In this document: positions 1-5,207 of the stretch, piece by piece
Layout of the letters: every line of letters starts with the position of its first letter
Numbering within the stretch: position 1 is the first letter of the stretch
DNA from: an uncultured Coriobacteriaceae bacterium
Lineage (GTDB): Bacteria; Actinomycetota; Coriobacteriia; Coriobacteriales; UMGS124
DNA length: 5,207 nucleotides
Assembly: GCA_900555105.1 (NCBI GenBank)
Contig: USJP01000151.1
Coordinates: 1 to 5,207, forward strand
Reading direction: 5' to 3'
The notes under the pieces: model-generated
Seen by the model: the letters and a program-made list of their open reading frames with translations, nothing else
Told to the model about the DNA's origin: nothing
Database searches by the model: none
Program-made: the position numbers and the translations under genes

Positions 1-1686
1 GGGCTGATGGTCGCCGAAGAACACGACGATGACATGCTTGTCGAGCTTTTCAAGTTCTCCCAAAAACCAAGCAAGGTCCACCTCGGCGGCGTCGATGACA
101 GAGAGGTACTCGCTCATGCCCTCGATGGACTCGCCGTTGACGGTCACGGAGTCATACGGATAGGAATCCAGCAAACCGGTGGTGTACCCGCCGTGCCCCA
201 TATAGGTGACGTCGAAGACAAATTGGGGACCGTCCTGAGCGAGAACGTCGAGCACCGCCGCATACGTCTCAGAGTCGCGGATCTTGTCGCGCAGTGTGGC
301 AACGTTGCCAGCGAAATAGTTCTCGCTCAGAAAGTACGTAAAGCCCAGTTCATCATAAACGACGTCGCGGCGCCAGTTGGAGGCGGCGCAGGGGTGGATT
401 GCAGTCGAGGTGTATCCCAGAGCATTGAAGAGCCTGGGAAGCGACTCTGCGCCGGAAAGGTCGTAGTACATGTACGGGTACACGCCGCCCCCGATCATGC
501 CCAAACTCGACCCGGTAAGGAACTCAAACTCGGTGTTGCATGTGCCGCCGCCACGCGCGCTCACATAGAGCGTGCCCCGTAGGAGGGCATCGAGCGAGTC
601 GACATACGTTGTGCCTTCGTAGCCCTCGACGCCATCGTACATATTCAAGTTGCTGAACGACTCGTTCATGACGCAGACGACGCTGGGGGCCTCCTCACCA
701 GAGCGATCTTGATAGTAGCGGGCCAGAGAGTTCGGGTAGCCAGGATGCTCGGCATCCCACTGGGCCGCAAGGTCGGCAATCAGATTGTCGGTTTCTTGAG
801 CGTTGTACCCCGAGGGAGGCTCGGGCTGGACCTCTTGGAGCCGCTCAAGGAAGCAAGGAACGGCGCCGTAGGTCATGTACGACACCTCGCTGCTCCAAAC
901 GTCGACGTCGATGTCGTATTTCTCGCCGATGTTGGTCGTGGCATACCAGTGCGTAAGGCCAAAAACCGACAAGCAGGCAAGCACGACGTTGACGCTCACG
1001 CGCAGAGGCGTGAGATTGGGGTTGGGCAGGCACACCGCACCAGCCGCATACAGCAAAAACAGTGCGAGGCAAATGAGCGCCGAATCCTGGAAAACCGGGG
1101 TGTAGCCACCTGCCACCTCCACGGCAGTCGACAGGGCAAGCACGTCGGAGGGAAGAATCGTCGTTCCTTTAAAAAGCATGAGGAAGTAGTCGACATATCC
1201 TGCAAACAGGCATATGGCGAGACCGACGATCAGACCCCACATGCGGCGCTGGCAAAACAGCCAGACCGCCAGAATGAAACCGGCGACGAGGGCCAGGTTA
1301 AGGCCGACATAGCGAAGCTGCATCTCAAAGAGCATCGTGCTGTAGGCAAACTCGATGAGGAAAAACCCAACCGGCACGGCAAGCACCACCATGACAGGGC
1401 GGATCTTCGTGGCAACGCCGGCAAGCCTGCGACGAGCTTGCGGTGCAAAAAGCACGCATCCCACAAGAACCTGCATCGCAAGGGCGACAAACCCAGCCGC
1501 GACGCCCGACGACGGGCTGACGCCACCAAAAGCCGAAAACATCGACCAGGCAAACAGAAGGCATTCGAGAACGATTGCGCCCGCCATCGAGCGGGCCGAC
1601 GTGCCTTCCGTTGAGACGGCAAGGCGGTTGAGCGCCCAGATGAGGCTAATGACGCAAAGAAGATAGACGAGGGCACTAAAGAGCAT
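1..1686 (-). CDS. LTA synthase/MdoB-family phosphoglycerol transferase-like membrane protein (3' end cut off)
   Basis: The frame is open from an ATG at 1686 to the left edge: 562 codons with no stop, so the C-terminus is missing. The N-terminal half is hydrophobic, with about eight membrane segments (roughly residues 3-20, 33-50, 60-81, 97-115, 128-145, 150-172, 202-220, 230-246). Arg-rich loops (QARRR at 83-87, QRR at 146-148) fit an N-out topology that puts the C-terminal domain outside the cell. GTTILPSD (174-181) is the loop typical of these proteins. The catalytic domain carries MNES (metal ligand E342), GGGTCNTEFE (nucleophile T382), H431, GHGGY (H498) and FFGDHQP (D559, H560). Their spacing closely matches E255, T300, H347, H416, D475 and H476 of Staphylococcus aureus LtaS. 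The family moves glycerol-phosphate from phosphatidylglycerol onto a glycolipid or glycan acceptor; the acceptor here is unknown. The start is supported by an AGGGAG Shine-Dalgarno and an in-frame stop upstream. Family assignment is firm, exact substrate is not. Confidence 0.92.
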   Translation of the reverse strand, partial: MLFSALVYLLCVISLIWALNRLAVSTEGTSARSMAGAIVLECLLFAWSMFSAFGGVSPSSGVAAGFVALAMQVLVGCVLFAPQARRRLAGVATKIRPVMVVLAVPVGFFLIEFAYSTMLFEMQLRYVGLNLALVAGFILAVWLFCQRRMWGLIVGLAICLFAGYVDYFLMLFKGTTILPSDVLALSTAVEVAGGYTPVFQDSALICLALFLLYAAGAVCLPNPNLTPLRVSVNVVLACLSVFGLTHWYATTNIGEKYDIDVDVWSSEVSYMTYGAVPCFLERLQEVQPEPPSGYNAQETDNLIADLAAQWDAEHPGYPNSLARYYQDRSGEEAPSVVCVMNESFSNLNMYDGVEGYEGTTYVDSLDALLRGTLYVSARGGGTCNTEFEFLTGSSLGMIGGGVYPYMYYDLSGAESLPRLFNALGYTSTAIHPCAASNWRRDVVYDELGFTYFLSENYFAGNVATLRDKIRDSETYAAVLDVLAQDGPQFVFDVTYMGHGGYTTGLLDSYPYDSVTVNGESIEGMSEYLSVIDAAEVDLAWFLGELEKLDKHVIVVFFGDHQP

Positions 1687-1736
1687 ATGTCTCCCTATTG
1701 CACAGTGAGATATCGATAACGCCTGATGTCAGGCAT
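1687..1736 (-). promoter_or_regulatory. Leader of the LtaS-like gene with two abutting palindromes and SD
   Basis: This is the gap between the tRNA terminator and the ATG at 1686. A near-perfect 12-bp palindrome, GATATCGATAAC (1709-1720; one mismatched pair, TATCGATA core), directly abuts a hairpin-capable repeat, GCCTGA-TG-TCAGGC (1721-1734). AGGGAG just upstream of the ATG is the ribosome binding site. I see no good -35/-10 pair. The best arrangement uses the terminator T-tract as -35 and TATCGA as -10 with 17 bp between them, which is weak. An operator role for the palindromes is inference only. Confidence 0.35.
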
Positions 1737-1767
1737 AAAAAAGGACCCGCCAGTGACTGACGGATCC
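1737..1767 (-). terminator. Rho-independent terminator after the tRNA pair
   Basis: Read on the minus strand, GGATCCGTCAG, loop TCA and CTGGCGGGTCC form an 11-bp stem. Nine pairs are Watson-Crick and two are G-U. It is followed at once by six T residues. It begins 13 nt past the CCA end of tRNA-Gly, so it ends the tRNA transcript and any recN read-through. It also separates the LtaS-like gene from the operon upstream. Confidence 0.9.
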
Positions 1768-1780
1768 ATATGAAAATCTA

Positions 1781-1856
1781 TGGAGCGGCGGACGGGACTC
1801 GAACCCGCAACAATCAGCTTGGAAGGCTGACGCTCTACCAATTGAACTACCGCCGC
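1781..1856 (-). tRNA. tRNA-Gly (anticodon UCC)
   Basis: The 76-nt gene folds as a complete cloverleaf with the 3' CCA encoded. The acceptor stem is GCGGCGG/CCGCCGC with discriminator T. The D-stem is GTTC/GAGC. The anticodon stem TCAGC/GCTGA holds loop CTTCCAA (anticodon TCC). The T-stem GCGGG/CCCGT (one G-U) holds the TTCGAGT loop. It decodes GGA and, by wobble, GGG. It lies one nucleotide downstream of tRNA-Pro and must be cut from a shared precursor by RNase P and 3' nucleases. Confidence 0.98.
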
Positions 1857-1857
1857 A

Positions 1858-1934
1858 TGGTCGGGGCGACTGGATTCGAACCAGCGACATCGTGCACCCA
1901 AAGCACGCGCGCTACCAGACTGCGCCACGCCCCG
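1858..1934 (-). tRNA. tRNA-Pro (anticodon UGG)
   Basis: The 77-nt gene has the 3' CCA encoded. The acceptor stem is CGGGGCG/CGCCCCG with discriminator A. The C1 start is typical of bacterial tRNA-Pro. The anticodon stem CGTGC/GCACG holds loop TTTGGGT (anticodon TGG). The T-stem GCTGG/CCAGT holds TTCGAAT. It decodes CCA and other CCN codons by wobble. It is first in a two-tRNA transcript, about 32 nt downstream of the predicted start site. Confidence 0.98.
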
Positions 1935-1972
1935 GGAAGAACCACGAACGTAACCACACGAAGAACTTCAGG

Positions 1973-2003
1973 ATTATAGCCTATCTATCCCCGGCTTTGT
2001 CAA
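1973..2003 (-). promoter_or_regulatory. Consensus vegetative promoter of the tRNA-Pro/tRNA-Gly unit
   Basis: On the minus strand a perfect TTGACA (1998-2003) is followed after 19 bp by a perfect TATAAT (1973-1978). The start site is expected near 1966, giving a leader of about 32 nt before tRNA-Pro. The -35 hexamer lies inside the recN codons for Leu-Asp-Lys near its C-terminus, and the spacer contains the recN stop. The 19-bp spacer is longer than the usual 17, but both hexamers match fully and a tRNA unit follows directly. Confidence 0.75.
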
Positions 2004-3630
2004 GTAGAACACGTGCATGTTCTATGGTCGCTTCATCCTCGTCGCCGGAAAGCAGGCGTGCCACCTCACGGACACGATCCTCCCCCGAAACCTCGACGAG
2101 GCTCGTCACGGGCAGGCCGTCATCGCTGGTCTCGGACTTGCGCACCACATAGTGGCTTTGCGCCACGACGGCAAGCTGGGCCAGGTGCGTGACAACAATG
2201 ACTTGGCGCGTTTGTGCGAGCTCGGCAATGACCTGGGCAACCGCGCGGGCAGTGGAGCCGCCCACACCTGCGTCGATCTCGTCGAAGATGAGGGTCTCGA
2301 CGTCGTCGCGAGCACCGAGGACCACCTTGATGGATAGCATGACGCGGCTGAGCTCACCGCCCGAGGCAATGCGCGCAAGCGGTCTGGGCTGCATCGCGGC
2401 ACCGGGACGATACTGGAACTCGACCGCGTCGGCCCCGCGAGGGCCCCATTGGGCACGCGAAAGCTCCTCGATGCGTACATCGAGACGTGATGTGCCCATT
2501 TCAAGGCGGGCCATCTGAGCACTGACAGCGTCGGCAAACTGAGGGGCGGCGGCGCGGCGCGCCTGCGAGAGAGCCTCAGCCGCACTGACAAGCGCTTGCT
2601 CGGCGTCATCGAGTGCCGCCTGCAGGCGTCGCAAGACTTCCTGCGAGTCATCCACAAGCTCCACGACATGGCATGCCTGGGCATAATGGTCGAACACGTC
2701 TGGCATCTCGGGACCGTACGAGCGCAAAAGCCCGGCGAGCTCACCCATGCGAGCGTCGGCGCGGGCATATTCAGCTGGGTCGAACTCGACATCGTCGCGA
2801 TACCGGCGGACCTCATGCGCAACGTCCTCGATGGGGAAAATGGCCTCGCGCAAGGCCTGACAGATGACCGCAAGGTCGGGGTCGAAGCGCTCCGCCGACT
2901 CCAGGCTCACGAGGGCCGAGTTGAGCGCGTCGAGCGCACCACCCTCGTCGCTTATCGACTGGCGCGCCTGCTCACAAGCCTCGAGAAGAGACTCGGCGTG
3001 CTCCATTTTGGGAAGCGAGCGCTGAAGCTCCTCGTACTCCCCTTCCTGGGGCTTCACTTCTTCAAACCGCTCGATAACAAAACGTGCCTCATCTACGGCT
3101 TGGACACTTTGATGGCAGTCTTGAAACGCTTGGTCGTACTCCTTCTGCGCGCGGGAACGCGCCTTCCATGCAACCTCGTAATCGCTCTTTTTTTCAGCGA
3201 CGGCATCGGTTGCCCAAGCGTCAAGAAGGGCAAGGTGGTTCTGCTCGCTCAGGAGCTTCTGATGGTCGTGCTGGCCGCACAGGTCGATATGGGCGCCTAC
3301 CGCCTGGGAGAGCTGGCCCACGGTTGCCATCGAGCCGTCAAGCGTGCAACGCGAGCGACCCTCGCTGGAAACCCTTCGGCTCACAATATGGCCGTCGGGG
3401 AACTCCTGCGCATCGCCCTCGTCGGTGATTTGGGCCTCGACGAGCAGGAAATCGCAACCCTGACGCACCTGGCTTGCCTCGGCACGCTCGCCGATGAGCA
3501 GCTTTATGGCACTTAACAGGGCCGACTTGCCCGCGCCCGTCTCACCTGTAAGAACCGTGAGCCCGCGCGAAGGGCAGATAACCGCGTCCTCGATCAAGGC
3601 GAGGTCTTTGACATGAAGCTCTTCAATCAC
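1981..3630 (-). CDS. recN: DNA repair ATPase RecN
   Basis: The 549-residue product is of normal RecN length. RecN is a cytoplasmic SMC-like ATPase that acts early in recombinational repair of double-strand breaks. The N-terminal half shows the FALID-like strand (LALIED, 10-15), Walker A GETGAGKS (29-36) and the Q-loop region with GQHDHQKLL (119-127). A Glu/Ala/Arg-rich coiled-coil part runs from about 145 to 375. The C-terminal half shows signature ASGGELS (422-428), Walker B LIFDE (447-451) with D-loop IDAGVGGS, and H-loop VVTHLAQ (H482). All ATPase motifs are intact. The start is GTG: the nadK stop TAG lies in the same frame 27 bp upstream, and the only other start-type codons come too late. 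GAGG sits 8 nt before the GTG. It is the third gene of tlyA-nadK-recN, and I see no SOS box in front of it. An A7 run at 3188-3194 encodes Glu-Lys-Lys. Confidence 0.97.
   Translation of the reverse strand: MIEELHVKDLALIEDAVICPSRGLTVLTGETGAGKSALLSAIKLLIGERAEASQVRQGCDFLLVEAQITDEGDAQEFPDGHIVSRRVSSEGRSRCTLDGSMATVGQLSQAVGAHIDLCGQHDHQKLLSEQNHLALLDAWATDAVAEKKSDYEVAWKARSRAQKEYDQAFQDCHQSVQAVDEARFVIERFEEVKPQEGEYEELQRSLPKMEHAESLLEACEQARQSISDEGGALDALNSALVSLESAERFDPDLAVICQALREAIFPIEDVAHEVRRYRDDVEFDPAEYARADARMGELAGLLRSYGPEMPDVFDHYAQACHVVELVDDSQEVLRRLQAALDDAEQALVSAAEALSQARRAAAPQFADAVSAQMARLEMGTSRLDVRIEELSRAQWGPRGADAVEFQYRPGAAMQPRPLARIASGGELSRVMLSIKVVLGARDDVETLIFDEIDAGVGGSTARAVAQVIAELAQTRQVIVVTHLAQLAVVAQSHYVVRKSETSDDGLPVTSLVEVSGEDRVREVARLLSGDEDEATIEHARVLLDKAGDR
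2005..2024. repeat. 7-bp inverted repeat next to the tRNA -35 box
   Basis: TAGAACA (2005-2011) and TGTTCTA (2018-2024) are perfect 7-bp arms around a 6-bp centre. They lie inside the last codons of recN and end 1 bp from the -35 hexamer of the tRNA promoter. The position would suit a regulator binding site or a hairpin in the recN mRNA. By my rough estimate a few repeats of this quality are expected by chance in 5 kb, so function is unproven. Confidence 0.3.
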
Positions 3631-3657
3631 CTGATGTGCCTCGTTTCGTTCGAGGGG
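3631..3657 (-). promoter_or_regulatory. nadK-recN gap with hairpin overlapping the recN Shine-Dalgarno
   Basis: Read on the minus strand, CCTCG (3651-3655), a 7-nt loop and CGAGG (3639-3643) form a 5-bp GC-rich hairpin that begins 2 nt after the nadK stop codon. Its 3' arm contains the GAGG likely used as the recN ribosome binding site. A ribosome terminating on nadK would melt this stem, so the layout suggests translational coupling. Only the complementarity and positions are observed; the mechanism is inferred. Confidence 0.45.
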
Positions 3658-4512
3658 CTAACGCACCTTGCCGTAGAAGACGCGAGAGACCGACTCAAAG
3701 AATGCCTGGTCGCGCGCGCTGAGGAGAACGATATCGTAGTCGGCCCGGCTCACCGTAAGGCGGCAGGGGGCAATCGACTCAAAAGGGGACTCGCCGTCAA
3801 TGAAGATGGTCGGGTCGCTCGAACGGTCGGATGCCACCTGGAGCTCCACCACATCGGAGGGCGAGGTGACGAACGCGCGGGCCGTAATGGTATGGGGCGC
3901 GATGGGCACGCACACCAGCCCCGTAAAGTCAGGCGTGACGATAGGCCCACCGGCAGAAAGGGCATAGCCGGTGGAGCCGGTGGCCGTGGACACCACGAAA
4001 CCGTCACCGCGCAGACGGTCGATGTGCACGCCGTTGGCGGACACGTCGAACTCAACCATGCGGCCCGACGCGCCACGGGCGAGCACGACCTCATTGACGG
4101 CGTTGGTGCGCAGCGTCGTCTCGTTGCCCTCGCGATCGTAGCCCTCCACCACGACAGCCAGCGCCGCGCGGCGAGTAACGTGGAGTTCCTGGGCAAGGGC
4201 CTGGCCCACAAGCTGGAACATGTCGGCCTGGTCGAGGTTGGCGTCTGCCGTCAGGAATCCCAAGTGACCGAAAGAAAGGCCCAGAATCGGAATCTGCAGC
4301 GACCCCACAAGACGCGCCGCCCGAAGCAAGGTGCCATCGCCGCCCAGGGAGACAACGAGGTCAACACCCTCTAGACACGCCTCAGAATCGTTGCCAAAAC
4401 GCGGGGGCCTCACGACATCGATGAGCTGGTCGTCGAGCCAGGCTTCCAGTTTTGACGCAGCTTCAACGGAAGCCTCATAGAGCTCGTTTGGAACAAGCAT
4501 GACACGCATCAC
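3658..4512 (-). CDS. nadK: NAD kinase (ATP/polyphosphate-NAD kinase)
   Basis: The 284-residue product phosphorylates NAD at the 2'-hydroxyl of its adenosine ribose to make NADP in the cytoplasm. Visible family motifs are GGDGT (57-61, D59 the conserved Asp), GHLGFLTA (82-89), the NE pair (N140, E141), RGDG (168-171), TATGSTGYALSAGGP (176-190) and IDGE (238-241). Length and motif order are normal for the DAGK/NAD-kinase fold. The position before FGHLGFL is Ser80 (GLS), where many family members have Asn (GxNxG). Two starts are possible: GTG at 4512 (GTGA overlap with the tlyA stop) or ATG at 4509 (TGATG overlap). AGGGA lies 10 nt before the GTG and 13 nt before the ATG, which slightly favours GTG. 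Either way, translation is coupled to tlyA. Confidence 0.97.
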   Translation of the reverse strand: MMRVMLVPNELYEASVEAASKLEAWLDDQLIDVVRPPRFGNDSEACLEGVDLVVSLGGDGTLLRAARLVGSLQIPILGLSFGHLGFLTADANLDQADMFQLVGQALAQELHVTRRAALAVVVEGYDREGNETTLRTNAVNEVVLARGASGRMVEFDVSANGVHIDRLRGDGFVVSTATGSTGYALSAGGPIVTPDFTGLVCVPIAPHTITARAFVTSPSDVVELQVASDRSSDPTIFIDGESPFESIAPCRLTVSRADYDIVLLSARDQAFFESVSRVFYGKVR

Positions 4513-5207
4513 AGAGCTTCGTTCCCTTCAACACCAGTCTGGTCATGCCATGCCTGCGCAACGACGGCATCGACGTCGATTGCCGCCGTACAGGGCCGCA
4601 TGCCGGCCAAAACAAAATATTCGATGTTGCCCTTGGCGCCATGGATGGGCGAGACGCAGGCGCCGCGCACGGACATCCCAGCTTGCGTAAGCCCCACAAT
4701 GACGCGTGCGAGGACCTCGCGATGGACCTGGGAATCTCGCACGATGCCGCCCTCACCGACCTGCGAGCTCGAAGCTTCGAACTGCGGCTTGACAAGTGTG
4801 CAGAAAAGACCGTCTTCGCCGAGCATGGACATGACGGCCGGCAAGATGGTGGCCACCGAGGTAAAAGACACGTCCGCCACAGCAAGGTCGAAAGGCGCCC
4901 CTAAGACCTGTGGGTCAGCATCGCAAATGTTCGTACGTTCAAAAAGCGCGACGCGCTCGTCGCACCTGAGCCCCCAGTCGAACTGGGCATAGCCCACGTC
5001 GACCGAGGCAACACGCCGGGCACCCTGCTTGAGCAGGCAATCGGTAAAGCCGCCGGTGGAACATCCCACATCGACGCAGTTGAGACCGTTGACATCTAGG
5101 CCAAATGCCAGGAGGGCACCCTCAAGCTTGAGTCCTCCCCTGCTCACATAGGTACCCAGGCCCTGGGCGCTCTGCTTGCGCGAGCCCTTCACATGCAGGG
5201 CAACGCC
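4509..5207 (-). CDS. tlyA: TlyA-family rRNA 2'-O-methyltransferase (5' end cut off)
   Basis: The frame is open to the right edge: 232 residues are visible, and the N-terminus with most of the S4-like RNA-binding domain is missing. An internal GTG at 5192 is in frame but is unlikely to be the start, because the residues before it continue the domain. The methyltransferase part begins at YVSRGGLKL. Counting from the first visible residue, it has the SAM-binding motif DVGCSTGGFTD (46-56), VDVGYAQ, ADVSF (D112), VKPQFE (K140) and GNIEYF (E196). With K27 of SRGGLK these correspond to the K-D-K-E set proposed as catalytic in TlyA. In mycobacteria TlyA makes 2'-O-methylcytidine in 16S and 23S rRNA and its loss gives capreomycin resistance. 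Older annotations call the family hemolysin A, which is doubtful as a function. The TGA stop overlaps the nadK start. Confidence 0.95.
   Translation of the reverse strand, partial: GVALHVKGSRKQSAQGLGTYVSRGGLKLEGALLAFGLDVNGLNCVDVGCSTGGFTDCLLKQGARRVASVDVGYAQFDWGLRCDERVALFERTNICDADPQVLGAPFDLAVADVSFTSVATILPAVMSMLGEDGLFCTLVKPQFEASSSQVGEGGIVRDSQVHREVLARVIVGLTQAGMSVRGACVSPIHGAKGNIEYFVLAGMRPCTAAIDVDAVVAQAWHDQTGVEGNEAL

Noticed and set aside
709..1614. Long plus-strand open frame (301 codons), with others at 7-582, 2596-3516 and 3613-4374
   Set aside because: They are antisense to the LtaS-like gene, recN or nadK. Their products are low-complexity, rich in Arg, His and Ala, with no recognisable motifs, while the minus strand encodes clear family motifs throughout. 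Long antisense frames are expected in GC-rich genes.
1230..1676. Shorter minus-strand open frames within 845-1676
   Set aside because: They are out of frame with the continuous 562-codon LtaS-like frame, which carries membrane segments and catalytic motifs. Their products show nothing recognisable.
1721..1734. GCCTGATGTCAGGC as a second terminator
   Set aside because: Neither strand has a T-tract after the stem, and the arms are only six pairs with a two-base loop.
1768..1940. tRNA genes as an integration site for a mobile island
   Set aside because: No second copy of the tRNA 3' end, integrase or other mobility gene is visible. A terminator directly follows the tRNA pair and the flanking genes look chromosomal.
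3631..3665. SOS/LexA box in front of recN
   Set aside because: CGAACG resembles a half site, but the matching GTTCG half at the right spacing is absent. The complementarity there is explained by the short hairpin.
5190..5192. GTG at 5192 as the true tlyA start
   Set aside because: The frame stays open to the edge, and starting there would remove the S4-like RNA-binding domain normal for the family.
4509..5207. Hemolysin function for the TlyA product
   Set aside because: The visible sequence is a methyltransferase with SAM motif and K-D-K-E residues. There is no secretion signal or membrane segment in the visible part, and the hemolysin label comes from old annotations.
1..5207. A novel defence, CRISPR or biosynthetic system
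   Set aside because: Both strands are accounted for by three housekeeping genes, two tRNAs and one LtaS-like gene. No repeat array, toxin-antitoxin pair or unfamiliar cluster is visible.

Overview
All credible genes in this window lie on the minus strand. The DNA is GC-rich (judged by eye at around 60%), apart from short AT-rich spots at the promoter and terminator. The order, in the direction of transcription (right to left), is tlyA (5' end cut off by the right edge), nadK, recN, tRNA-Pro(UGG), tRNA-Gly(UCC), a rho-independent terminator, then an LTA-synthase/MdoB-family membrane sulfatase-fold gene whose 3' end is cut off by the left edge. The tlyA-nadK-recN cluster is classic for Actinobacteria and Firmicutes. 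Base composition, the GTG starts and the style of the LtaS-like protein make an actinobacterium of the Coriobacteriia (Collinsella/Olsenella type) my best guess. That assignment is an inference from style, not a proven identity.

Right part (about 1981-5207): a compact housekeeping operon. tlyA ends inside the start of nadK (GTGA/TGATG overlap). nadK is followed by recN after 27 bp, and this gap holds a small hairpin whose 3' arm contains the recN Shine-Dalgarno. The three products are an rRNA 2'-O-methyltransferase, the NADP-forming kinase and an SMC-like DNA repair ATPase. They share transcription rather than one pathway.

Middle (about 1687-2003): a two-tRNA unit whose promoter has consensus -35 and -10 hexamers (19-bp spacer). 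The -35 box is embedded in the last codons of recN. There is no terminator between recN and the tRNAs, so recN transcripts probably read through and end at the strong hairpin/T-tract after tRNA-Gly. The roughly 50 bp between that terminator and the next gene hold two directly abutting palindromes and no convincing promoter.

Left part (1-1686): an incomplete polytopic membrane protein with an extracellular alkaline-phosphatase-fold domain. It carries the catalytic Thr and metal ligands of lipoteichoic acid synthase-like phosphoglycerol transferases.

I found no mobile element, CRISPR array, defence system or clearly novel gene cluster. The points worth a second look are regulatory details, listed as modest-interest findings.
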